In this document: positions 1 to 11,354 of the stretch, piece by piece
Layout: each line of letters begins with the position of its first letter
How positions within the stretch are numbered: the stretch's first letter is position 1
NCBI GenBank assembly: GCA_039519185.1
Contig: CM076851.1
Coordinates: 98,143,531 to 98,207,530, forward strand
Origin: Astragalus membranaceus
Lineage: Eukaryota > Streptophyta > Magnoliopsida > Fabales > Fabaceae
Direction of reading: 5' to 3'
Length of the DNA: 64,000 nt
Notes under the pieces: model-generated
What the model saw: the letters and a program-made list of their open reading frames with translations, nothing else
What the model was told of the DNA's origin: nothing
Database searches by the model: none
Translations under genes and position numbers: made by a program

Positions 1-812
1 CATGATAGATACTGATATATAGAACATTGTTAATCACACTTCATTTTTGTTTAGAAATATTTTAAAGCTTCTTCAATTTAGAATTGAAAACATTTTATAG
101 CTTGTCTCCACATTGCTAGACAAGCTTTCGATACAAGGAGCCCAACCTTAACCATCGGCTCTTATACCACTCCTAAGTCATGTGGGAAGTCGGTGGGATC
201 GTCCACATTGGGCCAAGAGCAACCACACAAGTGAGTTGGACACCACATCTTAACCCAAAACTATGTTTCAGAAGGGGATTTGGGAGGGTTTTGGAGGGCT
301 TGACCTATATTTTAATATCTATTTAAGATTTTAAAAAATTGAAAGAATAACATGATAGATAATGATAGAACATTATGTTATTTTTTTGACAAATAACATG
401 ATAGATAACGATAGAACATTGTTAATCACACTTCATTTTTGTTTAGAAACATTTTAAAGCTTCTTCAATTTAGAATTGAAAACATTTTATAGCTTGTCTC
501 CACATTGCTAGACAAGCTTTCGATACAAGGAGCCCAACCTTAACCATCGACTCTTATACCACTCCTGAGTCATGTGGGAAGTCGGTGGGATCGTACACAT
601 TGGGTCAAGAGCAACCACACAAGTGAGTTGGACACCACATCTTAGCCAAAAACTATGTTTCAAAGGGGGATTTGGGAGGGGAGGGGTTTGGAGAGCTTGG
701 TCTATATTTTAATATCTATTTGAGATTTTAAAAATTGAAAGAATAACATTATAGATAATGACAGAACATTGTTACTCACACTTCATTTTTGTTTAAAAAC
801 ATTTTATCGAAA
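1..812. repeat. Direct repeat, 350-bp unit
   Basis: Positions 1-350 and 397-746 are near-identical 350-bp units. Two short partial copies of the unit start follow each one (351-396 and 747-812). The unit includes a phrase about a cluster ending in GTGAGTTGGACACC and ends in an AT-rich stretch. No reading frame is conserved between copies. It is probably a local tandem duplication of intergenic or transposon-derived DNA; the family is not recognised. Confidence 0.85.
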
Positions 813-1344
813 TGTTTAACTAACTTTTGTCTAAATAACCAATCAAAATGTTAGAGTCAAAATCCAATCCAAGTATTGAAGTAAATTTTGTTTAAGGAAT
901 TAGATTCAAAGCCTAATTGTCATACACCTAATATTTCTAAACAAATATTTCTAAACAAATAAAGATTCGACTAAGAGAAGAAAATTTTATCATATCCCTA
1001 GATTGAGCGAAAGATATATATTTTTTTTTAAAATCACGTAAACACATGGATAACAACTCCCCACCCACTTCCAAATAAATTATCAATCACTGGTCTTTCT
1101 CCCTCCCTCGCTCTTCCAAACTCCCAAACAACCCCCTTTAAATCTTATTCTAAATGATGAAGTATTTGGTGATCACACACACTAGTAACAATAACATTTT
1201 TCCTCTCCTACTCATACTCTGGTTGATTACTTTATCATGTGGTTCTAAATTGCGGTTATGCTGCGAACCTCGATAATGCATAAAAATGCAGCTGATACGG
1301 CCACAATTGCAGTTGCAATGCCATTGCAGAAACCTCTAAAACCG
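813..1344. other. AT-rich intergenic stretch
   Basis: No gene or recognisable element is visible. It is the 3' flank of the minus-strand reductase gene that ends at 1345, and so probably holds its 3' UTR and polyadenylation signals. Confidence 0.4.
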
Positions 1345-2944
1345 TTATATTGCTGCTGCAAGTGTAGTCGTGGACTGCAATTCAGAATTCTCGTCTGCTA
1401 AAATTACAACTTTCTTTCCAATGTTATCTCCATTAAAGAGTCCAATAAAAGCAGAAGGGATGTTCTCCACACCCAATGACCTATCCTCAATCACATGCAA
1501 CTCATCATTACGAATGTAATCCAATGTTTTTGCAAAAAAATCAGCAAAAACATTTAGAAAGTCAGCAGCTAAAAATCCTCTGATGTTGATTCTCTTGTAC
1601 ACAACGTCCAACATGTTAGGTGAAGCTGTCTTTCCAACATCAGTGTACTCAGAAATTACTCCACAAACAGCCACTCTACCAAATGCTTTCATATTAGCAA
1701 CTGCTGCTTCTAGCATGTCACCTCCAACATTGTCAAAATATATGTCAATTCCATCAGGAAAATACCTGAAATTAAATCAAACTACATCAAAAACAATTTA
1801 AATGAAATATTATTTGAACTTTTATCAAACATCACAAACAAACCTTTTAAGAGTGGAATTTAGATCTGTTTCTTCCTTGTAATTGAATGCATCATCAAAT
1901 CCTAGTTTTTCTTTGAGTAATGCAACCTATGATAAATTCATGTATAAGGATTTTCAGTTGAAATCACAAACAATTTAACTTCAAAAGAAAATCAAAAAAT
2001 ACTAATTAGCCTTACCTTTTTCTGGCTCCCAGCACACCCAACAACATAGCAACCTAAAAGTTTTGCATATTGCCCAACCAAATTTCCAACTGAACCACAT
2101 GCTGCTGAAACAAACACTTTTTCACCTTTTTGGGGTTTGCATATTTCAAAAAATCCCCCATAAGCTGATAATCCACTAAATCCTGCAAGAAAGAACTAAC
2201 AATATTGATATGCATCCTTCAAACAAAACATGTAGCATTCAAGAAAAGAACTAAATAGGAAAAATTTATACACAAACATTTGTCACCTAAATTTTTTCTT
2301 TCACAAAATTTTTAGAAGGCCTGAGAAAAGAAACAACAGAACATGTGATGATAGGGATATATAAGTGATTACCTAAAACTCCAAGATGGTAAGTGAGTGG
2401 AAATTCAGAGGACTCTAATTTTTTAATAATGCTTTGCTCCTTAACCTTACTGTATTCTGCCCAAGTGAATACTCCCATAACCAAATCACCTTTCTCAAAC
2501 TTTTCATTTCCAGAAGCCACAACTTTCCCAATAACAAGAGCATCAATAGCCTGGAAAGTGCCAAATCAGAAAACAACATAAGCTTAGAACATACTACTAA
2601 TTTATTACTGATGATTAATTCAAGGGTATCGAGTCATTTTGATCCCTAAAAGTGTGAGACTTAAATCAATTTATTTATCAATCAGTATACGGAATGAAAA
2701 CAGTGATTACCTGGCCTGGAGTAATGGGCGTGGCAAAACTAATAGCTTTATGGGAAGAGCTTTGGCTCTTCATTCTATTAATCAAATATGGATCAATAGA
2801 TATGTACAAATTCTTCACTATGATATCATCAGACCCTGACTCAACAGAAAGTGCAAAAGCCCCAGTTTTGAGAACAAAATGGGACTCTTTGGGAGCATCT
2901 TCGATGTGATTCTTAATAACTATGTATTTGTTAGTCACTTCCAT
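1345..2944 (-). CDS. NADP-dependent alkenal double-bond reductase, copy 1
   Basis: Spliced gene; exons read 2944-2711, 2550-2373, 2182-2016, 1926-1844 and 1765-1345, each junction with GT-AG signals, giving 360 residues. The protein belongs to the plant zeta-crystallin-like medium-chain reductases, which use NADPH to reduce the alpha,beta double bond of reactive alkenals such as 4-hydroxynonenal, normally in the cytosol. Visible marks: N-terminal MEVTNKYIVIKNHI, the dinucleotide-fold motif AACGSVGNLVG at residues 164-174, and YFPDGIDIYFDNVGG just after the exon 4/5 junction. No zinc ligands or signal peptide are seen, as expected. Exon lengths 1-4 (234, 178, 167, 83) equal those of the paralogue at 6750-10137. 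The last exon is longer by 48 nt, adding a 16-residue tail DENSELQSTTTLAAAI not usual in this family. All frames stay open, so it is probably functional. Substrate is not determinable from sequence. Confidence 0.9.
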
Positions 2945-2977
2945 TTTTCACCTTGCCTAGTTATTCTTCTGCTGCTG

Positions 2978-2987
2978 CTATATATAG
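2978..2987 (-). promoter_or_regulatory. Possible TATA box of reductase copy 1
   Basis: CTATATATAG lies about 35 bp upstream of the ATG at 2944 on the minus strand. If it is the working TATA box, the 5' UTR would be only a few bases long, so another upstream TATA is possible. The element is retained in the duplicated copy at 3410-3419. Confidence 0.4.
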
Positions 2988-3204
2988 TTTCTTGTGAAGA
3001 GAGGTATAACAAAGGAGAATTAATTTTATGCTTTCTGCAAATTGAGGGTTTTTTAATTAAAGTAGCAGACAACGAAAGTAGACAACCGGACATCTAAAAA
3101 TATCAAGAAAAAGAAATTCGAGGAAAGTAGAACTTAAAGACAAAAATGGAATCATTGTTGAACACCAAATCTTAAAACCCTCTGATTCGTTTTTCGCTTG
3201 GAAT

Positions 3205-3355
3205 CAGTGGCGGACCCAGGACCTCGGGGTCAGGGGTGTCAAATTTTTTAAGGCCGGTGTGAAATTGGTGCAAAATTTGGTCTACTAGTACAATTTCAAA
3301 TTTTCAGGGGTGTCAAAATTAAAATTTCAGGAGATTTAGGCTATTTATATAGGGT
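3205..3355. mobile_element. Short transposon-like fragment between promoter copies
   Basis: This 151-bp segment begins CAGTGGCGGACCCAGGA, a phrase often seen at edges of dispersed plant repeats, and contains two GGGGTGTCAAA repeats. It sits exactly between the two 281-bp direct copies of the reductase 5' region. Family not assigned. Confidence 0.4.
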
Positions 3356-3636
3356 GTATTTGTTAGTCACTTCCATTTTTCACCTTGCCTAGTTATTCTT
3401 CTGCTGCTGCTATATATAGTTTCTTGTGAAGAGAGGTATAACAAAGGAGAATTAATTTTATGCTTTCTGCAAATTGAGGGTTTTTTAATTAAAGTAGCAG
3501 ACAACGAAAGTGGACAACCGGACATCTAAAAATATCAAGAAAAAGAAATTCGAGGAAAGTAGAACTTAAAGACAAAAATGGAATCATTGTTGAACACGAA
3601 ATCTTAAAAACCTCTGATTCGTTTTTCGCTTGGAAT
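3356..3636 (-). pseudogene. Duplicated promoter and start of reductase copy 1
   Basis: A 281-bp direct copy of 2924-3204 with only a few differences. It carries the TATA-like motif and the first 21 coding bases (MEVTNKY), then stops; downstream on the minus strand it runs into the 3205-3355 insert. It therefore has a promoter and start codon but no gene body. Both copies are exactly 281 bp, so the event looks recent. Confidence 0.85.
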
Positions 3637-3649
3637 AAGAGTTTGTTTA

Positions 3650-4184
3650 GGTTGTGTTCGTTAGAGGTGAAATAGGGAAGAGAGTAAGGGAAGAAAGAGT
3701 GATTTTGGGATGTTTGGTTAATGAGAGAAATAGGAAAGAGAGAGTGAGGGATGATTAATTTAGTGGTATTTGTAATCTCTCCAGAAGTGGAGAGAAATGG
3801 TTCTAAAATTTTAGTTTTACTATTTTCTCATTGGCTAAATATGTAACTAATTAAGTTAAATGATCAAATTAATTATTTAGCTAATTAAAATAAATATTTA
3901 GCTAATTTAATTAAATAATTAAAATAAATACTACTTGTCAAAAAAATTAAAATAAATACTAAGTTAATTAAATTAATAATTAAATCAAATATATAGATGT
4001 GTTTTTGTCATTTTAAAACTAGTATTTTTTCTCTATCATCTCTTTCGCTCAAACCAAACTAAGAGACACAAGTGAAATTTAAAACTAGTATTCTTTATCT
4101 CTATTTCTCACCTCTTTCTCTCTTCCCTCACTCTCTCTTCCCTCATTATCTCTTCCCTCTTTCTCTCCTAATCCAAACGCACCA
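3650..4184. mobile_element. Tourist/Harbinger-like MITE
   Basis: About 535 bp, AT-rich, with imperfect inverted ends (GGTTGTGTTCGTTAG at left; reverse complement of CTAATCCAAACGCACC at right) and long purine-rich versus pyrimidine-rich arms (AGGGAAGAGAG against CTCTCTTCCCT). A TTA at 3647-3649 and another at 4185-4187 fit the 3-bp target duplication of PIF/Harbinger elements. No coding capacity. Confidence 0.6.
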
Positions 4185-4837
4185 TTAAAAAACATTTGTT
4201 TGCCGAAGGAGGGGAAGCAGACAACTCACAAGTGAAATTTTGAAAAAATGTTTTAATTTATTTCTTATTTTAGCAAAATAGGGGGATTAAATTGAAATAC
4301 TTTTATAAAATATGGTTCATCTATTCAACCCAATACTCTTTGCTTTTCCATAATTTTATTCTATTTTTCTAATGTTTTACCAAATAATTGCGTTTTTCAA
4401 AGTTAAAATATTTTTTTGGTCACTAAACTCACTAACGTATCAAAAAAAAATACCTAATCACTATTTTTTTGCTACAATTGAGAAAAAAGAAAAACAAGCA
4501 AACTAGGGCACTAAGGCCTGACAAATACATAGTTGGTTTGCAAGAAAGTCGCACAATCGTTGGTTTCTCGAAAGGAATCATAAAATGAACTTCTCTGTCT
4601 CTTTGCAACATTTGACGAAGTAAAGCAATCTTATTCCCATATTTGTCGTAAGTGTGATTAGCATCATAAATAAATGCTAACGTATTCAGAGAACCTATAA
4701 GCACACAATCCTTCTGTGACCAAAGTCACTAACTTAAAGGGCCCCACCACTAACTTAAAAAAAGTAGTACAATAAGTCACTAAAATCCTAAATGGTAATT
4801 TTCACAATTGCTAACCAAAAGCTACCGGTGATATTCT
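4185..4837. other. Intergenic, nothing recognised
   Basis: AT-rich stretch without a supported gene. The short open frame around 4432-4704 resembles no family I know. Confidence 0.4.
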
Positions 4838-5019
4838 ATGTTGTTCTGTGTGATATGCGCAAGTGAGATAGTGTGTCCTGTACTGGCGCTATTTCTTGTT
4901 GGTCAGTTACAATTTTATTGTTTTCATACTATGTTGTTCCGTGTGATGTGTGCAAGTGAGATAGTGTCTCCTGTGCTGGCGCTATTTCTTGTTGGTCTAT
5001 TACAATTTTATTGTTTTAC
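4838..5019. repeat. Two-copy tandem repeat, 91-bp period
   Basis: The sequence starting CTATGTTGTTC at 4838 is repeated from 4929 with about 90% identity, each copy ending in TTACAATTTTATTGTTTT. Function unknown. Confidence 0.8.
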
Positions 5020-6420
5020 ATATATTGCGCATCAAGAAATTTATTTTACTAAATCATACATTTTATCACCGGCACCCCTCGGTTAGTAATGCTGGCTCTG
5101 CCCTTGCTAATAACACCTCCAAAGCCTACCATGCTAGGGTTAGCAAGAGCACTTTCATCCACGTTGAGCACGACCCACTCCACATTGGGCTTTCTCCAAG
5201 ATACCTAATCGTTGGAACAAAATGGATCTAGAAACAATGAACTTATATTGATTTTCAAAATAGAAAATATCATAGGAGAACAATTATACTCCACCATGTT
5301 TTTCAAGTGTGCGGGAATTTCCCAATCTATGAGAAAAAACAATGTTAAGAAATATGAGAAGATACATTCTCTAAGATCATGGTTGGCATCACTATCATCT
5401 GTTGGAAGCGAGATAACCTCTGTTACTGCTCAACACATAAACCTTCTGTCCCCAGAAGCATCCGGTTAAAAAAGGCTCAACTATCAAAATGCACCCATTC
5501 AGCACAGGGCATCTGATGAGCAAACCTAGTCAAAGTTATTTTACACAAGGCTTCTGATCTCGCTCTGATCTACCAGAAGATAAGTACGGGGAATCAAAGG
5601 ACAAAAAGAAGGAATCAAAGAGAAATGACTCACAAAACAACAAGAAAGATTTGCTAAGCCGAGGTCTCAAACCTACTGCATAGTACACATCCAACAGCGT
5701 ACAAGTTTCCTAGAGAAACTAACAAAGCTATTTCAAGTCAATGTGTGAATTCAATCTATCAAGCATCGTTCAAATACTCCATACACACAAGCCTCTACAC
5801 TTGAAAAAGGAAATATCCATTAAAGCACATGCTACTAAAGCCAAGAGAGAATAGAGAAACACTACCAAATTTCTAAGGATTTCAATTGTATAACTTCTTA
5901 GTTGAGAGTTGATCATTACATTTTAATGCATTATAGATCATTATGGCGGAAAGCTCGGCCTATTTAAGAGACTTAAAGATAAACGAAGGGCTTAGACACC
6001 AAGGGAGTGAGAAAGCATACCGAGTTGAAGTAACTCGGTTGGAGGGTAGCTCGGCTAGAAGACGGCTCGGCTGAGGAGCTAAAGGCCGAAGGTAGAGGAG
6101 GTACTACGGCCGAGGAAGAATTTGGCCGAGGCGAGGAAGCTTGCTTGGAGCACAAGCGTTCAATGCACGTCGCAAGATCAAGCGTTGAAGCGGTTAAGGT
6201 CCACAACGAAAGAATATCGTGGAAATAGGAGGGAAGAGGTTTTACCCCATTAACCCGTGCTAGTGAGGTCGTGGAGCGTGTCTCCGAGTTTCTAGGGCTT
6301 AGGAGCAATATGATGCGTTGGTAAAATATCATTTCTCTAAAAAAATTGTTGTCAAAAGTATTTTTTAGAAACATTAAAAGGTAAAAGATTGTTACCAAAG
6401 GAGTAATTTTGCATCATCCA
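5020..6420. mobile_element. Probable degraded retroelement remnants
   Basis: No intact gene. Around 5200 the frame reads VGTKWI, faintly like a Ty1/copia reverse-transcriptase start, followed by stops. Around 5960 a CTATTTAAG box is followed by a leader rich in CTCGGC/GGCCGAGG repeats, like an LTR transcript start. The antisense 141-residue frame at 5973-6398 is Ser/Pro-rich and is probably not a gene. Family assignment is uncertain. Confidence 0.3.
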
Positions 6421-6749
6421 GATGTTGACGTTTTACCTGTATTAAATGTTACTAAAACAATTTAGTTAGAAACAGTTTTTCATAATCTAATAATATTTGT
6501 CAATTGTTCTAAAAAGAATTTATTCAGGAATGTGAAATCAAATATCTTCTTTTCAAAAAGGAAAATTAATATTATTGAAATGCAAAAGTTCACTTCTGCC
6601 AAAGTCAGAATGAGGTATAAGTTTTGGTTGATAAAAATGAATTATACATGCAATAATCCACCCATTATGCAAATAACAATGACTTAAATAGCATTATTCT
6701 AGCTTTTCTAATTAGGAGTTCTCCATTTCATTCACCCATCCATCATGCT
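6421..6749. other. Intergenic 3' flank of reductase copy 2
   Basis: AT-rich; nothing recognised beyond the probable 3' UTR of the minus-strand gene ending at 6750. Confidence 0.4.
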
Positions 6750-8361
6750 TTATGCTAGTTTGACAATTCTCTTTCCAATGTTTTTACCATTGAAGAGTTC
6801 AGTGAATGCAGAAGGGATACTCTCCAGACCCAAGGACACCTCTTCTATCACTTGCAACTTTCCAGTTCGAAGGTAATCAAATGTTTTTGCCAAAAAATCT
6901 GAATAAATGTTCATAAAGTCAGGAGCTAAAAATCCTCTGATGGTGATTCTCTTATAAACAATGTCCATCATGTTTGGCGAAGCTCTCTTTCTAGCATCAA
7001 TATACTCAGAGATGACCCCACAAACAGTCACTCTACCAAATGCTTTCATATTAGAAACTGCTGCTTCCAGAATCTTACCCCCAACATTGTCAAAATATAT
7101 GTCAATTCCCTCAGGAAAGTACCTTCAACATAAAACACATTAGCAATATAAAGATTTGTGCTATTTGGACACCAAAAATTTGCTACATATCGCAACACTT
7201 AGTTAACGCTGTTTAAAATTATGATTAATTCAATTTAATAGCTGGTTAACTTCTCTAGTTGACTGAAATAACCAGGAATTAGAATATGGTTAACCATGAT
7301 TTTTTATGATAGTTCTTAAAATCATGATATATAGGTGACATTCAAATTCGTGGTTGATTCAGTTTTGTTTATGATTACACGTCTTAAATTGAATTAACCA
7401 TAATTTTGAACACCCTTAACTAGATATCATCGTACATGTGTTAGAAACTTTGGGTGTCCAAATATCTTTTCTACGATTTAATTTTAAAATCATCCACTTT
7501 GAGATTCCATTAAAAAACATATATGGATCTATATTTTATCTGCCAACCATCAAACTAACCTCCTTAGAGTAGAGTTTAGATCAGATTCTTCCTTGTAGTT
7601 GAATGCATCATCAAATCCTAGCTTTTCTTTGAGTAATGCGATCTATGAAAAATCTCTCAGAATACGATTTTCAGCCAAAATCCCAAATTAATATGTTAGG
7701 AAAATATATAATCGAAAACTAACCTTTTTCTGGCTACCAGCACAGCCAACAACATAACAACCTAATATTTTAGCATATTGTCCAACCAAATTTCCAACTG
7801 ATCCGGACGCTGATGAAATAAATACATTTTCACCCTTTTGGGGTTTGCAAAGTTCAAAAAAACCAACATAGGCTGACAGTCCACTATATCCTGTAATAAA
7901 GAATATACAACGAATTTATGCATTCATAAAAAATGAGTAATATGTAGGAAAGAACATGGGATAAATGTTTTAAAAGAGTAGTTGATTATTAGTTTTTAGG
8001 GGATTAAATTAGTGGTCATTCAGTTAATTTTTTTATTAAGGGTTTGTTTAGTAGAAAGGAGCGGATAGCAAATAAGGTAGTAGATAGCAGATGAACTAGC
8101 AGATAGCGGATAGAAGATAAGCTAGCTGATAACAAATCATGTGTTTGATAAAACTAATAGTTCAACTAATTGATATATGTAAAATGACATATTTAATTCA
8201 TGTATAACTTATTTAATAAATACAAAATATAACCAAAATACTTGAAATTATTATTGATATAAATTCATTGTAATTAAACTAACATTAAGTTATTTAGAAG
8301 TTAAAATTTATATTTTAATATTCTCATATTTTTATTTACCTATTTCTAAAAAATTATTATT

Positions 8362-8429
<68 letters not shown>

Positions 8430-10137
8430 ATATGCATATCATTACTTACATACTATAATATAATAATCAACATGCAACAATCGTAAAAAAATAAAAACAG
8501 TAATATAATTAAAATAAAAATTAATTATAATCTATACATAAAAACTAAGGTTTAGAATTGTTTAGTTTATTTTAACGAGGATAGAAAGGAATTTAAGAAA
8601 AACAATGAGGGTAAAAAACGTGAGACGTTATTACGCTAAAAGTAGCATTTGAAAAGCCTTAGAAAAAACACTAAACTCTACTCACAAAACGCTAGACGCT
8701 AGTGCTTACCAAACACGTCTCTTCGTCATTCGCTAGTCAAATCCATTATTCGCTAACGAATGAGACTTACCAAACAGAACCTTACATAACTAATTAGTTT
8801 AGTGGGAGTATCGAGAAGAGGATTGGGAATGCAACTACCACCTCATTTTAGGAAAGATGTACGGGGTCTATTATACCCCACTTAGCCAACTCCTGCCTCC
8901 CCCTTGCTGGTAACCTTAGAGTTAGATGCGTGGAGGGTGTTTGGTTATGGGACCTCAGGTCCCACGCCCCCGACATCAAATGGAGGAGATGAATATATAT
9001 GTCGAAGAGGATCTATATGGGGAGTTATCTTTCGTGAATGTATTTAGTAGTACAAGCTCTTTTTTAGTTTCATTTTTATCAATTAATAGGGAAATTAATT
9101 TCTAGTATTTATAATTATTATATAAAATTTTCTGTACGTACTGAAAATTGAACTACACAAGGCAATGCATACCTAGAACTCCAAGATAATACGTGAGTGG
9201 AAATTCGAAGGTATCAATTTTGTTCAATATGTTTACTTCGCTAATCAGACTATACTCAGCCCAAGTGAATATTCCCATAACCAAGTCATCTTTTTGAAAT
9301 TTAGCATTCCCAGAAGCCACAACTTTTCCAATAACAGGAGCATCAATAGCCTGGAAATTCAAGTTCAGAATACAATAACAAAAGCTTAGAATTTAGATCC
9401 TCAAGCTCATTTTTAATCTTCTAGGTTAGGAGGCTCATTATTAAACAAATGAACTAACTACTTTATCACCTTGTCATTAGTCTTCCAATTACACATCTTT
9501 TAAATATAAAAAAAGGTAAAAATAAATCACTTTTTATTCACTAATATCCAATTACATTAAAGGTATGTTTGGATCGAGTATTTTTTAGGAGTAAAATAAT
9601 TTTTGGGAGGGTTAAAATCTTAGCATAAGGTTTTCGGGTAACATATTTCAAATTTCTACAAAAGTTATACTACCCCAATAAATACTCCACCCAAACACAC
9701 CATAATAAGAAAAAAGCTAATATTTAGATGGAATTTAAAAAACTGATAAAATTACATTTTCTATTTAAATTTAGCTTTGCTAATGCTTAGAGACGGAAAT
9801 ACAAATAGATTTATAAATTTCGGTTACTATTTAAACTTATGCTTTTTTTTTTACAAGATTTCAACTTATTCTTATAAAAATAAAAAAAATTAGAAATGAC
9901 TACCTCGCCTGGGATTATTCTTGCTACAGCAGTTATAGAACTCTGGGAAGGGCTGTAGCTCTTCATGCGATTAATCTGATACGGGTCAACGGATATAAAT
10001 AGATTCTTCACGATGATATTATCTGATCCTGGCTCAACTGACAGAGCAAAAGTCTCAGTTTTGAGCTCAAAATGGGACACTTGGGGTGCATCATCAATGT
10101 GATGCTTTATCACTACGTATTTGTTTTTCACTTCCAT
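6750..10137 (-). CDS. NADP-dependent alkenal double-bond reductase, copy 2
   Basis: Five exons at 10137-9904, 9350-9173, 7890-7724, 7642-7560 and 7122-6750, all with GT-AG borders, encode 344 residues, the normal length for this family. The product should reduce reactive 2-alkenals or enone phenylpropanoids with NADPH in the cytosol. It shows MEVKNKYVVIKHHIDDAP at the start, SASGSVGNLVG in the cofactor fold, and ends NIGKRIVKLA. Exons 1-4 match the lengths of copy 1 (234, 178, 167, 83), marking a tandem duplication in the same orientation, about 3.8 kb apart. Intron 2 is 1,282 bp because a MITE (8039-8781) with a long TA tract lies in it. The frame is open throughout, so it is likely functional; whether the enlarged intron affects splicing is unknown. 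Confidence 0.9.
8039..8781. mobile_element. Harbinger/Tourist-like MITE in intron 2
   Basis: 743 bp with imperfect inverted ends (AGGGTTTGTTTAGTAG and the reverse complement of CTTACCAAACAGAACC) flanked by TTA at 8036-8038 and 8782-8784. The interior is AT-rich without a gene and contains a TA microsatellite. Confidence 0.65.
8364..8424. repeat. (TA)n microsatellite
   Basis: About 61 bp of uninterrupted TA dinucleotides inside the intronic MITE. Confidence 0.97.
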
Positions 10138-10359
10138 TTTTCTTCTTCTAAAATATTCTGTTGTTGTTTTAAATATTCTAGTGTTACTATTCCCGATTAC
10201 CCAACCGGCTTCACTATAGTGTCAGAGAGAGGGGAATCTAATCAAAGCCTTAAATTATTGCGAGAATCAACGTGTGGTCTTAAATTGAGCTCGTATTTTT
10301 ATAAGTATACTTGGTCACCAAATGTAGTGCTACCTAACAGTACTGTCCTATCAGCTTAT

Positions 10360-10435
10360 CTAAAAAAAAAGTACTGTCCTATCATGTTTCACCTTATGAT
10401 CTTCAACCAAAAAAAGTACTGTCCTATCATGAAAG
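10360..10435. repeat. Repeated TACTGTCCTATCATG motif
   Basis: AAAAAGTACTGTCCTATCATG occurs at about 10365 and again near 10412, and a related CTATCAAGTTTCACCTTATCAT lies near 10650. These short repeats border the reductase exon fragment and may be junction debris of the duplication. Confidence 0.6.
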
Positions 10436-10473
10436 TGATGCTTTATCACTACGTATTTGTTCTCCACCTCCAT
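10431..10473 (-). pseudogene. Exon-1 fragment of a further alkenal reductase
   Basis: An ATG at 10473 opens MEVENKYVVIKHH, nearly the start of reductase copy 2, but homology stops after about 43 bp and the frame runs into repeat sequence. It is a relic of another paralogue or of a partial duplication of copy 2, about 300 bp upstream of that gene on the same strand. Its 5' flank (10474-10700) also resembles a reductase upstream region in phrases such as CACCTCCATTTCCCTTCTT. Confidence 0.75.
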
Positions 10474-10777
10474 TTCCCTTCTTAATATAGTTCTGGTGAT
10501 GTTTTTTGGATTGTAGTTTGACTACTCCTGATTGTTTTGTTACCCAATAGAGGGGGGGAATCAAAAGCCTTAAATTATTAGGAAAAGCAACATGCATCTG
10601 CAATGTACGACGTGGAAACTAACGCATTACCTCACAATACTCTTCTATCAAGTTTCACCTTATCATAAAGGTGATGGGGATAGGTAGGACCGTAAGATTT
10701 TGTGGTTAATAATCTCTGAAGAACGAAAGATCGCTATGGTGCAATTTTGTACCTCATTTTGTTCCACATGCTACATG

Positions 10778-11260
10778 TGTTAGAAATCACATCATCAAAT
10801 AGATGAAATAAAAGATGATTTCATTTCATAGAAGAAGTAAGTACTCTAGAAAAATCAATTAAAATTTCCAAATAAATGCATGAGGTGAAAATTTAAGAGA
10901 ATCAATTCTAGAGGTAAATAGATGTATTTAAAGTCTTGGAAATGTGAGACAACTAATGTCCACTAAATAATATTCATGTGTGAAAGCCACTTCCCTTTCC
11001 TATAAATAGTGAGGCTTCTGAAGAGGTAAAACATCCCCATTTTGGGTGTCAAATGGAGGAGATGTGAGACATTCATACCTTGGGTGATCATGAGGAGAGG
11101 TTGAGAATCTCCAACCATGTCTTAGTGGGAGGAGAGTGTTGGTGATCATTTTTTGTGTGAGATTTGAGTGATATTCCTTGTAAGTTGTAACCTTGTCTAT
11201 TTGACATATATAGTATGAGTATCATATTGTTTTGCTTAATTATTTCTAGTGGATGAATCA
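10778..11260 (+). mobile_element. Possible copia-type LTR fragment
   Basis: Begins TGTTAGAAATCACATC, a common copia LTR opening, and contains TATAAATAG near 11002 followed by a leader-like stretch. No primer site or partner LTR is seen, so this is a solo or truncated LTR at best. Confidence 0.3.
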
Positions 11261-11354
11261 TCCAAAAACACAATAAAAAATGTTCGTTTTGCCCTATGTG
11301 GTTTGCCCTAGGTGGTTTGTTTTTTCTTCTTGTTGTCATGCTGTTGTTTAGAGA

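Noticed and set aside
5973..6398. 141-codon minus-strand frame as a gene
   Set aside because: Ser/Pro-rich with no known domain; the plus strand looks like an LTR leader with repeated CTCGGC motifs.
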